Assembly: GCF_013205025.1 (NCBI RefSeq)
Contig: NZ_JABMLE010000004.1
Span: 370,946 to 434,945 of the forward strand
Origin: Rathayibacter sp. VKM Ac-2857
GTDB taxonomy: Bacteria > Actinomycetota > Actinomycetes > Actinomycetales > Microbacteriaceae
Direction: 5' to 3'
Length of the DNA: 64,000 nucleotides
In this document: one piece after another, positions 43,412-51,795 of the stretch
Layout of the letters: each line of letters opens with the position of its first letter
Position numbering within the stretch: position 1 is the stretch's first letter
Made by a program: the position numbers and the translations under genes
The notes under the pieces: model-generated
The model's database searches: none
What the model saw: the letters and a program-made list of their open reading frames with translations, nothing else
What the model was told of the DNA's origin: nothing

Positions 43412-44325
43412 TTGACGCTCCCGGCGCTCAGGCCCGCCCGCCAGAAGCGCTGCAGGAGGACGAACGCGAGCACCAGCGGCACGATCGAGAGGAAGGAGCC
43501 GGCGATCACGAGAGTCGAGAACTCGGGGTTCTGCTGCACCTGGCTCTGCCACAGGGCGATGCCGACGCTGGAGGGGAACAGGCTGCGGTCCTGCAGCATG
43601 ATCAGCGGCAGCATGAAGTTGTTCCAGATGCCGACGAACTGGAAGAGCGCGATGGTGACGAAGCCCGGCAGCAGCATCGGGAGGCCGATCTGCAGGAAGC
43701 TCCTGACCGGTCCGGCGCCGTCGACGCGACCGGCCTCGAGGACCTCGCCCGGCAGGTAGCCGGCGCTGAAGACCCGGGCGAGGTAGACGCTGAAGGGGTT
43801 GCAGAAGGCGGGGATCAGCACGGCCCAGATCGTGTCCGTCGCGCCGATCGACGCGGCGAGGAGGTAGAGCGGGATCACGGTCGCCGTGTTGGGGATGAGG
43901 ACGCCGACGAGCACGGCCGCGTAGAGCGGGCGGGAGCCGCGGAAGCGGAACTTGTCGAACGCGTAGCCGGCCATCAGGGCGACGAAGCCGCCCACCACGG
44001 CGCCCACGCCGGCGTAGAGGATGCTGTTGCCGAGCCAGCGGACGAAGATCCCGCCGTCCTGAGTGAGGACCCGGGTCATGTTGGCGAGGAACTCGCCGCC
44101 GACCGAGAGAGCGTCGCCGGAGTACAGGCCGGAGGCGTCCTTGGTGACGGCGAACACCAGCCAGAGCAGCGGGACGATCATGTAGGCGGCTCCGACGACG
44201 AGCAGCCCGTTGACGGTGAGCGACGCGGCGCGGGAGGGCCCGCGACGGCCGCGGCGGCGCGGGGCGGGAGGAGTCGGGGAGGCGGGGGCCGGGCGGTCGT
44301 GCACGGTGTCGATGACGGCGGTCAC
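43408..44325 (-). CDS. Carbohydrate ABC transporter permease, MalG type
   Basis: The 305-residue inner-membrane permease of the CUT1 class has six membrane helices and the EAA loop GEVLEAGRVDGAGPVRSFLQI (about residues 215-235) that contacts the ATPase. The first 35 residues are Pro/Arg-rich. The GTG start overlaps the stop of the MalF-type gene as GTGA. No ATPase gene is in the operon, so a shared MsiK-type ATPase encoded elsewhere probably energises uptake, as is common in actinobacteria. Confidence 0.93.
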   Translation of the reverse strand: MTAVIDTVHDRPAPASPTPPAPRRRGRRGPSRAASLTVNGLLVVGAAYMIVPLLWLVFAVTKDASGLYSGDALSVGGEFLANMTRVLTQDGGIFVRWLGNSILYAGVGAVVGGFVALMAGYAFDKFRFRGSRPLYAAVLVGVLIPNTATVIPLYLLAASIGATDTIWAVLIPAFCNPFSVYLARVFSAGYLPGEVLEAGRVDGAGPVRSFLQIGLPMLLPGFVTIALFQFVGIWNNFMLPLIMLQDRSLFPSSVGIALWQSQVQQNPEFSTLVIAGSFLSIVPLVLAFVLLQRFWRAGLSAGSVK

Positions 44326-45254
44326 TGGCTGCGCTCCTTCGAGGTGAAGCGGGTCACGGCCCACGAGAGGACGCCGGCGAGTGCGGCGAGGACGATCGAG
44401 GCGGCGGCCGCCTCGGGCAGGTTGTTGCGGGTGAACGCGGCGTCGTAGGCCCACATGTTCGGCACCCAGGTGCTGGTGACCGCGGTGGTGGCCGAGGAGA
44501 GGATCCGCGGCTCGGTGAACAGCTGCAGAGAGCCGATCACCGTGAAGAGCAGGGCGACGCCGAGCGCGGGGGCGATCAGGGGGGCCTTGATCGAGAGCGC
44601 GGTGCGGATCCCGCCCGCCCCGTCGACCTTCGCGGCCTCGAGGACCTCGCCGGGAACCGCCTGCAGGGCTGTGAACAGGATGATCACGTTGTAGCCCGCC
44701 CACTCCCAGATCGCGATGTTGACCATCGAGGGCAGCACGAGGTGCACGGAGAGGAAGTCGATCCCGATCCCGCCGGAGGCGAGCGCCTTCACGATCGGGC
44801 TCACTCCCGGGGTGTAGAGGTAGGCCCAGATCAGGGCGGCGATGACCCCCGGGACGGCGTGCGGGAGGAACAGCAGGAGCTGGAAGGTGCGTCGGGCGAG
44901 GGTGACCCCGGCGTCGAGCAGCAGCGCGAGGGAGAGGGCGACCACGAGGAGCGCCGGGACGTACAGCACGCAGTACAGCGCGAGGCGGCCGAAGCCCTCG
45001 AGGAAGCTCTGGTCCGAGAGGACGGCGACGTAGTTGCCGATCCCGACGAACTCGGTGGTCGAGCCGCCGAAGCCGAGGCCGGAGCGGGACTGCGCGAACA
45101 GGCTCATCCCGATCGCGTAGACGACCGGGGCGATCATCGTGACGACGAAGAGGGCGAAGAAGGGCAGGAGGAAGATCGAGGCCGTCCGGCCCCCGGTGCC
45201 CGAGACGCCGCTCCGGCGCGGGCGGAGGGCCGACGGCCGGCGCAGGAGCGTCAC
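44322..45254 (-). CDS. Carbohydrate ABC transporter permease, MalF type
   Basis: The 310-residue CUT1 permease has six membrane segments (the first at about residues 27-48) and an EAA loop GEVLEAAKVDGAGGIRTAL (about 205-223). LPHAVPGVIAALIWAYLYTP is the usual TM3-4 region. It starts at GTG 45254, 40 bp after the solute-binding protein gene, and is coupled to the second permease. Together they form the membrane channel for the sugar bound by the upstream lipoprotein. Confidence 0.93.
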   Translation of the reverse strand: MTLLRRPSALRPRRSGVSGTGGRTASIFLLPFFALFVVTMIAPVVYAIGMSLFAQSRSGLGFGGSTTEFVGIGNYVAVLSDQSFLEGFGRLALYCVLYVPALLVVALSLALLLDAGVTLARRTFQLLLFLPHAVPGVIAALIWAYLYTPGVSPIVKALASGGIGIDFLSVHLVLPSMVNIAIWEWAGYNVIILFTALQAVPGEVLEAAKVDGAGGIRTALSIKAPLIAPALGVALLFTVIGSLQLFTEPRILSSATTAVTSTWVPNMWAYDAAFTRNNLPEAAAASIVLAALAGVLSWAVTRFTSKERSQ

Positions 45255-45294
45255 GACCGGAACCCCCTCGAGGAGGCGCTCGCCCGAGCGGAGA

Positions 45295-46587
45295 TCACTG
45301 GGAGACCTCGAGGCCGAGGCGCTCGAGTCCGTCGACCGTGGCCGTCTGCGTGCTCTGCAGCGCCTCGGAGAGCGAGGGCTCGGCGGTCACCGAGTCCTTC
45401 AGCGCGGTGCTGGTGAGGTCGTAGCTCGGCCCCCACGCCCACGGAGCGAGATCCGCCGAGGCCTCGTCGAACACCGCGTAGATGTCGTTCGCGTAGTAGT
45501 CGACCGGCGCGACGGACGCCGCGGCGTCGTTCAGCCCGGGATAGGCGAGATAGGCGGTGCCCACGGCGCCGCGCGCCTCCACCGCTGCGGTGGTCGTGGT
45601 CAGCCACTCGAGGAACACCGCGGCGGCGGGAGAGTCGTCGGTGCCCTCGGCGATCGCGAACCCCGTCCCGCCGCTCAGTGCTCCGCTGGGCTCGTCCCCC
45701 CACGAGGGCGGTGCGGCGGCGATCCACTTCCCCGCCTGGCCGGCGCCCTCGGTGCGGGTCTTCAGGCCGGACGCGCTCCACGAGCCGCCGATCCAGCCGT
45801 TCACCGTCCCGTCACCGAGATCGGCCGTCCACTCGTCGCTGAACCCGAGCTGCTTCTTCACGAGGTCCTCGTCGATGAGGCGCTGCCAGAAGCCGGCGAC
45901 CTTCTCGGAGACCGCGTCGTCGATCGCGACGTTCCAGTGGTCGTCCTCGGCGGTGAACCACTCCGCGCCCGCCTGCCAGGCGAGCGGAGCGAGCGGAGGC
46001 TCGTTGGTGAAGTAGCTGGCGAGGTAGGCGTCGGGGTTCCAGGCCTTCACCGCGCGGGCCGCGTCCTCGAACTCCGCCCAGGTCGCCGGGACTCCTACTC
46101 CGGCCGCGTCCAGGACGTCCTGCCGATACCACATGGTCAGCGGCGGTGCGTCGTAGGGGAGGGCGTAGGAGTCGTCGCCGAACGTCACGAGGTTCTCGAC
46201 CTGGTCGTCGTAGGCGGTGCGGACGTCCTCGCCGATCACGTCGTCCAGGGGCAGGACCTGGCCGGCCGCGACGAAGCTCGGCAGGCGGTCGTACTCGATG
46301 CCGACGACGTCCGGGCCGGTGCCGGAGGTGATCGCGGCGGCGAGCTTGGTGTAGCCGCCGTTCGCGCCGTTCGGGATCTCCTCGAACGCGACCGTGATGT
46401 CGTCCTGGGTCGCGTTGAAGGCGTCGACGACGTCGGCCATCCCGCTGAGGGACGACCAGAAGGTGATGTCGCCGGCGGGCGGCCCCTGCGGGGTGTCGGC
46501 GGCGCTCGAGCCCCCGGACGAGCAACCGGCGAGGGCGATCGTCGTCGCCAGGGCGGCGGCGGCGAGGGGGAGGCGGCGGGTGCGCAT
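45295..46587 (-). CDS. ABC transporter sugar-binding lipoprotein
   Basis: The 430-residue extracellular solute-binding protein has the signal peptide LAAAALATTIALAGCSS with lipobox Cys22, then a family 1 binding fold: ITFWSSLSGMADVVDAFNA, the hinge-region YALPYDAPPLTMWYRQDVLDA and late GGTGFAIAEGTDD. It would capture an oligosaccharide outside the membrane and pass it to the two permeases. It is the first gene of the operon; an 89-bp promoter region with TGTGCGTT direct repeats separates it from the regulator gene on the same strand. Confidence 0.94.
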   Translation of the reverse strand: MRTRRLPLAAAALATTIALAGCSSGGSSAADTPQGPPAGDITFWSSLSGMADVVDAFNATQDDITVAFEEIPNGANGGYTKLAAAITSGTGPDVVGIEYDRLPSFVAAGQVLPLDDVIGEDVRTAYDDQVENLVTFGDDSYALPYDAPPLTMWYRQDVLDAAGVGVPATWAEFEDAARAVKAWNPDAYLASYFTNEPPLAPLAWQAGAEWFTAEDDHWNVAIDDAVSEKVAGFWQRLIDEDLVKKQLGFSDEWTADLGDGTVNGWIGGSWSASGLKTRTEGAGQAGKWIAAAPPSWGDEPSGALSGGTGFAIAEGTDDSPAAAVFLEWLTTTTAAVEARGAVGTAYLAYPGLNDAAASVAPVDYYANDIYAVFDEASADLAPWAWGPSYDLTSTALKDSVTAEPSLSEALQSTQTATVDGLERLGLEVSQ

Positions 46588-46666
46588 GGTGTGCTCCTTC
46601 GGACAACAGCGGTCGGTGTGGATCGATCATCGATCCCCGGCCGCGACGCGACAAGGAGCGCAGCGT

Positions 46667-46686
46667 CAAACGCACATCAACGCACA
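46667..46686. promoter_or_regulatory. Candidate operator of the sugar operon
   Basis: On the minus strand two direct repeats of TGTGCGTT lie 11 bases apart (TGTGCGTTGATGTGCGTTTG). They sit 80-100 bp upstream of the solute-binding protein ATG and overlap the regulator's stop codon. The same core recurs in the regulator's own promoter (47818-47845), so both are likely sites for the DeoR-LacI hybrid regulator. No binding data. Confidence 0.5.
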
Positions 46687-47789
46687 GAAGCCGCGTCGCG
46701 GACCGTCGACTCCCGGACGACGAGGGCCGGCAGCAGGATCATCCGCACCACCGTGCGCGCGCGCTGGTCGCCGAGGCGCAGGCGGTCGACGCAGAGGCGC
46801 AGCGCGGTGTGGCCGAGCTCGTGCTTCGGAGGAGCGACCGCGGTCAGGGGGACCGCGGCCAGCGCGGAGATCTCGTCGTCGTAGGCGATGACGCCGAAGT
46901 CCTGCGGCACCCGCAGTCCGCGCTCCAGGACGAGGTCCGTGAAGGCCATCGAGTCGGCGTCGCCGAGCACGATCGCCGCGGTGACGCCGGCGTCGAGGCA
47001 GTCGTCGAGGAACGCGGTGAGCTCGGGGATCGAGACGCTCTGGCCGACCGGCGGATGCGAGAGCTCGCGCAGGAGGCGGTCGCCCTTCCTGCCGCCGCCC
47101 GTGGAGCGCATCGCGCGCTCGTAGCCGACGGTCAGCCCCGCGGCGGTCGCGACGGGCCGCGCCGCGAGAGCGATGCGGTGGTGCCCCTGCTCGAGGAGGT
47201 GCCGGACCGCGATCTCGGTGCCGTAGCTGTGATCGGAGCGGACGCACTCCAGGCGCGCGGCGATCGACTCCTCGATGGAGCGCTCGATGATCACGACCGG
47301 GAGGCCCGCGCTCTCGAGCAGATCGAGGAGCTCCGATCCTTCGCGCAGCGCGTCCCGTGGAGTGATCAGGAGAGCGTCGACGCCGCGATCGATGAGCCGC
47401 CGTGCCTGGCGCAGCTCCTCCGCCTCGGAGTAGCTGGTCGCCCCGACGACGAGGCGGCAGTTGAGCTCCCGCGCCGCCTGGCCGGCGCCCCGGATCACCT
47501 CGGGGAAGTAGTAGGTGCTCGTCGGCACGATCATCCCGATCGTCGCGACCGGTCGCTCCGCCGCGCGGACGGCCGTCGGATCGGTCCGGTTCTGCTGTTG
47601 CGCCGCCACCGCCGGCGACACTGCTCCGCCGTGCACCCGCACGAGCAGCCCGTCGGCCTCGAGCGCTCCGAGGTCGCGCCGCACCGTCATCTGCGACGTC
47701 CGGAACCGGAGGGCGAGCGCGGCGCTGGAGACCGATCCCCGGAGCTCCAGCTCGCGGAGGACGGCGTCTCGGCGTGCGGCGGCGACCAT
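46677..47789 (-). CDS. DeoR-type HTH fused to LacI-type ligand domain, transcriptional regulator
   Basis: The 370-residue protein has a DeoR winged-helix N terminus (residues 5-60; RDAVLRELELRGSVSSAALA, SQMTVRRDLGALEADGLLVRVHGGA) but a LacI/periplasmic-binding-protein sensor domain (about 85-365; ATIGMIVPTSTYYFPEVIRG, GVTAAIVLGDADSMAFTDLV, GVIAYDDEISALAAVPLTAV). Such hybrids bind sugars rather than sugar phosphates. The ATG at 47789 has a GGAGG site; the upstream in-frame ATG is less likely. It probably represses itself and the downstream sugar operon through TGTGCGTT repeats, with the imported sugar as inducer. Confidence 0.9.
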   Translation of the reverse strand: MVAAARRDAVLRELELRGSVSSAALALRFRTSQMTVRRDLGALEADGLLVRVHGGAVSPAVAAQQQNRTDPTAVRAAERPVATIGMIVPTSTYYFPEVIRGAGQAARELNCRLVVGATSYSEAEELRQARRLIDRGVDALLITPRDALREGSELLDLLESAGLPVVIIERSIEESIAARLECVRSDHSYGTEIAVRHLLEQGHHRIALAARPVATAAGLTVGYERAMRSTGGGRKGDRLLRELSHPPVGQSVSIPELTAFLDDCLDAGVTAAIVLGDADSMAFTDLVLERGLRVPQDFGVIAYDDEISALAAVPLTAVAPPKHELGHTALRLCVDRLRLGDQRARTVVRMILLPALVVRESTVRDAASVR

Positions 47790-47817
47790 GGGCGACCTCC
47801 TGTGTGCGGTATCGGAC

Positions 47818-47845
47818 GAACGCACACATGCAAACACAGACGCAC
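47818..47845. promoter_or_regulatory. Candidate operator between the regulator and thuA-like genes
   Basis: Minus-strand GTGCGTCTGTGTTTGCATG followed by TGTGCGTTC repeats the TGTGCGTT/TGTGTTTG core seen before the sugar operon. It lies between two divergent genes, 29-56 bp from the regulator ATG and 33-60 bp from the ThuA-like GTG, so it could control both. Confidence 0.45.
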
Positions 47846-47877
47846 GCCGTCCCGCACCCCCGTCTAGGCTCCCGAGC

Positions 47878-48585
47878 GTGTCGCGATTCCTCTCCGCCCT
47901 CGTCCTCTCCGGTGCCGGCCGCTACGCGGATCCTTGGCATCCCTTCGCCGAGACGACCGAGTGCATCGGCGGGATCCTGCGCGAGTCGGGCTTCACGGTC
48001 ACCGTCGCGCCGGACGTCGACGACGCGCTGGAGCGGTTCGAGGACGCTCCGGACCTCGTCGTGGTGAACATCGGGCTGCCCCGGGACGGGTCCCCGTCGC
48101 CCGCCGCGACGGCGCGGGCCGGCTTCCGGCGCCTGCTCACGTCAGGTGCCCCCGTGCTCGCTGTGCACGCCTCCTCGACGAGCCTCGTCGACGCGCCGGA
48201 GTGGGAGCTGGCCCTCGGCGGACGGTGGGAGCGGGGCGTATCGTTCCACCCCGATCAGGGCGAGAGCCGTGTCCGTCTGCTCGGGCATCCCCTCACGACG
48301 GGGATGGGGGACTTCGTGCTGCACGACGAGAGGTACGCCCGCCTCCGCACAGCGGAGGACATCGAGGTCGTGGCCGTCCACGAGCACGACGGCCTCGCGC
48401 ACCCCCTGATCTGGCTGCGCGCGGCCTCCGAGGATCGCGGACGCGCGGCCTACGACGCCCTGGGTCACGACGTCCGCTCCTTCGAGTCGCCCGAGCATCG
48501 CGAGATCCTCCGCCGCCTCATCGCCTGGCTGGCGGACCGGGCCGAGGACCCCCGGGGAGCGACACGCCTTCCCGTCGCTCGGTGA
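47878..48585 (+). CDS. ThuA-like domain protein
   Basis: The 235-residue protein matches the ThuA/trehalose-utilisation family (glutamine-amidotransferase-like fold): FLSALVLSGAGRYADPWHPF at the N terminus, VVVNIGLPRD, a core LLTSGAPVLAVHASSTSL strand-turn where class I amidotransferases keep their nucleophile Cys (here Ala/Ser-rich), and HPLIWLR. The function in sugar metabolism is unproven for the family. The GTG start follows TAGGCT by eight bases, suggesting a leaderless transcript. It is divergent from the regulator and overlaps the 3' end of the CPBP gene on the other strand by 68 bases. Confidence 0.8.
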   Translation: MSRFLSALVLSGAGRYADPWHPFAETTECIGGILRESGFTVTVAPDVDDALERFEDAPDLVVVNIGLPRDGSPSPAATARAGFRRLLTSGAPVLAVHASSTSLVDAPEWELALGGRWERGVSFHPDQGESRVRLLGHPLTTGMGDFVLHDERYARLRTAEDIEVVAVHEHDGLAHPLIWLRAASEDRGRAAYDALGHDVRSFESPEHREILRRLIAWLADRAEDPRGATRLPVAR

Positions 48586-49360
48586 GGACGAAGACCACGA
48601 GCAGGACGGCGCCGGCCAGGATGACGACGATGTTGCCGAGCTGGGCGACGGATCCGAGGGGCCCGGCCGCCGGGTGGGTGGCCTGCATGAAGATGCTGGG
48701 GTCGGTGCTCGCGTGCAGCAGGATCGGCGCGAGGATCGTGCGGGTCACGCGGAGCGCGAGGTACATGCAGAAGCCGAAGAAGAAGGTGTAGAGGATCTGC
48801 AGCGCCGTCGCTACGAGCGCCTGGCCGAGGAAGAAGTTGGACGCGTGCAGGACGGCGAACAGCGCGGCCGACACGAGGCCGACGGCGATCTCGGATCGGC
48901 CGGAGGAGCGCATGATGCGAACGACGTAGCCGCGGGTCAGCACCTCCTCGGCGAAGCCGATGACCAGCCCGGCGAGGAGCCACGCGGCCACCCAGTCGAA
49001 TCCCGCGGCGCCGTAGTCGATGCTCGCGAAGCGCAGCACGTTGAACAGCAGCACGACGACGACCGCGATCCACATCCAGCCGCGCCCGCGGATCTCCTGC
49101 CGGGAGAAGGTACTCCGCAGCCATCGCGTGCTCGCGCCGAAGCCGACCAGGAGGAGGCCGCCGATCAGGATCGGGGCGACGATGAGCACGACGACGTAGC
49201 TGCCCGAGTTCTCGTCGCCGATGAGGGGGACCAGGGGCAGCAGGAGCAGGGAGGCCGCCTGGTAGAGCGCGAGGTATCCGACGGTGAGCAGCAGTGCCTT
49301 CCACCAGCGGCCCTGATCCCAGAAGCGCACCCAGCGTGATCGAGCAGAAGCGTCGTCCAT
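48518..49360 (-). CDS. CPBP family intramembrane glutamic-type protease
   Basis: The 280-residue membrane protein has about eight hydrophobic helices. The CPBP/Abi motifs are IGFAEEVLTRGYVVRIM (Glu-Glu...Arg, motif 1), FAVLHASNF (motif 2 His) and ILLHASTD (motif 4 His). Relatives process prenylated proteins or peptides and sometimes give immunity to bacteriocins; the role here is unknown. The last 68 bases overlap the ThuA-like gene antisense, an unusual arrangement in this window. Confidence 0.88.
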   Translation of the reverse strand: MDDASARSRWVRFWDQGRWWKALLLTVGYLALYQAASLLLLPLVPLIGDENSGSYVVVLIVAPILIGGLLLVGFGASTRWLRSTFSRQEIRGRGWMWIAVVVVLLFNVLRFASIDYGAAGFDWVAAWLLAGLVIGFAEEVLTRGYVVRIMRSSGRSEIAVGLVSAALFAVLHASNFFLGQALVATALQILYTFFFGFCMYLALRVTRTILAPILLHASTDPSIFMQATHPAAGPLGSVAQLGNIVVILAGAVLLVVFVLTERREGVSLPGGPRPGPPARR

Positions 49361-49557
49361 CGTTCCATCCCCCTAGAAAGCGTGCCCAGTAGACCACAGT
49401 ACGAGCGCCGGGAAGGCCGCCTCCCATGCTGCCGAAGCAGCGTCCGTGTGAGCATGGTCGAGCGGACGTCCGTTGAGGGGTCGGCACGTGTCCACGCAGA
49501 TGGGCCGTCGAGGCCTGATCACCCCGCGACGAGGCACCGTCGTCGTACCGTCTCGTC

Positions 49558-50036
49558 ATGGGTTCATCGGTACGGCGTCGCGTTCGATGGTGGTGGCTCG
49601 CGGTCGCATTCGGTGCCTTGGTAGCGGTGGTCCTTCTCGCTGGGGATCGTTCGGGTAGCTGCGCGGAGTGGGTGAACTCGCCGCGCGTGTGCACCAGCGT
49701 CGGACGACGACCTCCTCCCCGCCTGGCAGACCGTCGTCGAGGTCGCCGGCTCCGGCATCGCTGAGAACCTCGCACTCGTCGGAGGGCTCATGGTCGCGGA
49801 CCACCTGCCCTCGCGCGCAGCGGTCCTCCTCGCCTGCATCTCCGACGCCTCGGAGCTCGACTACGAAGGGATGAGTCAGAACGATCGTCGTCGCCTCCGC
49901 GCCGTCCTCGAGCTCGTCCGACCCTTTGGGCGAGTCGTCGATCGACTTCCCGAACGCGGTTCCTCAGCGAACGCGGTCTGCGCATCCGGTCGATCTCCGA
50001 TTGCGCCGGTCCGTCGACGGCGACCGGGCCGAAAGG
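49558..50036 (+). pseudogene. Frameshifted gene relic with N-terminal membrane segment
   Basis: From ATG 49558 one frame encodes a basic N terminus, a membrane helix (WWWLAVAFGALVAVVLLAG) and SCAEWVNSPRVC, then loses protein-like character near 49700. A second frame, open without a start codon, continues with protein-like DDDLLPAWQTVVEVAGSGIA, then ENLALVGGLMVADHLPSRAA and LELVRPFG to about 49930. The parts could be one gene split by a frameshift or two unrelated relics. An ATG at 49790 could start a 50-60 residue remnant. No family recognised. Confidence 0.35.
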
Positions 50037-50325
50037 GGAGTGTCGGTGGGATCGGCTCACGCTCAGCGGATTCGAACACGTGGTCGACGCCGCGCCCCTG
50101 GATGATCGTCCGGCGCTGTACAGGAGGGCGTTGTCACGCTTGCTACGTGAGGCCGACCATCGACGCCGTCACGAAGCGCCACGGCCGCTCCGCGGTCGGC
50201 CTCGGGCTCGCGGGGATCCGCAAGGGGCCGGTGTGGACGATGAAGCGCGGCGCGCTCTCGCTGCGCGCGACGACGCACTGGGGGGAACTGGCGACGGCGC
50301 ACGCCCGGTGACCAGCCGCTCGACC
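50035..50325 (+). pseudogene. Deletion remnant of a second umuDC-like locus
   Basis: Two blocks match the intact locus at 36762-38581. Bases 50035-50088 resemble the umuD promoter region, with TGTCGGTG at 50041-50048 and a LexA box with one mismatch (TCGAACACGTGGTCGA) at 50072-50087. Bases 50156-50325 are nearly identical to the last 50 codons of umuC plus the first bases after its stop (the stop is at 50309-50311). The 70 bases between match neither. All of umuD and most of umuC are absent, so no functional polymerase can be made. Confidence 0.8.
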
Positions 50326-50433
50326 GTCCTCACGGGCCGTGCTCGCCGTCCGAGAGAACGGTTCAGGGCAGGTGGTCGCCGTCCGTCCCGGCGTCGCCGA
50401 GGTCTGCGGTGGACACGGTGGCGGAGGAGAGTG

Positions 50434-51294
50434 TCACGCGGTGACACTCCAGCTCGCGGTGGCGGTCGGGAGCAGCGGCCGGATGGGGTGCGGGGGGATC
50501 ACCGCGAGAGCTGTGTGAGTCGACAGGACCAGCGCGTGGCTGATGCGCTCTCCGGCTCGGCGGAGAGCGGGGGCGTCCGTGCCGAGGACGAGGAGGCCGG
50601 CGTCGCTCGCTGACGCGAGGAGGCTCTGCACGGTGCCTCCGTGCGTGAAGCGCAGCTCCACTCGGAGGTGGGGGAACCGTTCGCGGGCCGGAGCGAGAGC
50701 GTCGAGGGTCCTGAGGCGCCGGTTCTCGGGGATGAAGTCGGTCCGGGTCGCGGGGTTGTCGGCCGAGTCCTCGTCGATGCGCGGGAGCTGCCAGCTGCGG
50801 ACCACCAGAAGGGTCTCCGAGCAGCGATCGGCCTCTGCGGCGGCGAAGTCGAGCGCGGCGAGTGACGCCGAGGATCCGTTGACGCCGACCGCGACGTGGG
50901 CGGCGCCGTGTTTCGCGTCGATGGGAACGATGACGGCTGCGATCGCGCCGCGCTGCGTGAGCCTCATCCCGAGGGAATGCTCGAATCGCCGGGGGTGCTC
51001 GTTGCGGGTGTCGGTTCCGAGGACGAGGAGGGTCCCGTCGAGGAGGCATCGGCGTTCGAGCTGTTCGACGAGGTCGCCGTGCAGCAGCTCCGCGGTGAAG
51101 CGGATGCCCGTGCGGTCCTGCTGCAGCGTTGCGGCGAGGTCGTCGAGTGCGGCTCTCGAGATCGGCCGCTCGTCGTCGGGGGCCGCGACGTGGCAGAGGA
51201 CGACGTGGCGGTCGAGAAGGTACTCGCGGGCGACGGCCCAGTCGAGGGCGGTGAGGGCGGCGGTCGTGCCGGCCCAGGCGACGAGGGTGGTCAC
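50434..51294 (-). CDS. Universal stress protein with two UspA domains
   Basis: The 286-residue tandem UspA protein has domain 1 at about residues 2-135 (TLVAWAGTTAALTALDWAVA, LVLGTDTRNE ... AAVIVPID) and domain 2 at about 140-285 (HVAVGVNGSSASLAALDFAA, LLVLGTDAPALRRAGERISH ... LAVIPP). The G-2x-G-9x-G(S/T) ATP-binding pattern is incomplete in both, so nucleotide binding is uncertain. GTG 51294 was preferred over ATG 51309 because AAGGAG lies six bases before it. Likely role: stress survival. The last residues include a WSV segment of no known meaning. Confidence 0.85.
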   Translation of the reverse strand: MTTLVAWAGTTAALTALDWAVAREYLLDRHVVLCHVAAPDDERPISRAALDDLAATLQQDRTGIRFTAELLHGDLVEQLERRCLLDGTLLVLGTDTRNEHPRRFEHSLGMRLTQRGAIAAVIVPIDAKHGAAHVAVGVNGSSASLAALDFAAAEADRCSETLLVVRSWQLPRIDEDSADNPATRTDFIPENRRLRTLDALAPARERFPHLRVELRFTHGGTVQSLLASASDAGLLVLGTDAPALRRAGERISHALVLSTHTALAVIPPHPIRPLLPTATASWSVTA

Positions 51295-51618
51295 AGCGGT
51301 CTCCTTCATGGTCGGCGACGCAGTGAGTGTCGGCGAACGGGCATTCTCGGACGACGAGCGCGCACGGGGTGACTCTCCGAGGGGGGCGGCGCAAGCCGTT
51401 GTCTCCACACTGCGCGCGCACTGGGCACGGGAGTAGGGCCGTTGGTCCTCGATCGTCGTCTCGTCCGTGGCGAGGATGACCCGAGTGCTCAGACGATGAA
51501 CGCCGGCTGACGGCACTGCGCGGGCCGCTGCCGTCGTCGGCTCGGATTCGACCCGTGGAAGACTGGGTGCTTCGATGCGACGGATCCGGAGCGGACCGTC
51601 GACGATCCAGGAGGCGCA

Positions 51619-51795
51619 GTGCTGCCCACCCCTCTCCCCACTCCCGACCTGTACCTGCCCGCGCCGGGCGAGCCCGCGCTGCGCCGGGGGATCGTCGGCC
51701 CCGGCCGGAACGCCGGGACGTTCGCGCACGCCCTGCACGCTCACCCGGTGCAGCTCGGAGCGGTCGGCGCCGTCCGTGACGAGGTCGCCGCGTGA
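51619..51795 (+). pseudogene. N-terminal fragment of a Gfo/Idh/MocA oxidoreductase
   Basis: A 58-codon frame with a good AGGAGG-like site and GTG start. Its sequence GEPALRRGIVGPGRNAGTFA plus HALHAHPVQ matches the first Rossmann strand and helix of Gfo/Idh/MocA sugar dehydrogenases (family pattern ALRWGILGPGxIAxxFAxAL). It stops after about 50 residues, where the NAD-binding domain should continue; the remaining 300 residues are missing. Its stop overlaps the GTG of the next gene, so the remnant may now act as a translated leader. 51295-51618 upstream shows no gene. Confidence 0.65.

Noticed and set aside
50041-50150. Real protein starting near 50080 (LDDRPALYRRALSRLLREAD)
   Set aside because: It looks protein-like for about 25 codons but overlaps the LexA-box remnant and then runs out of frame into the umuC remnant; no start signal.
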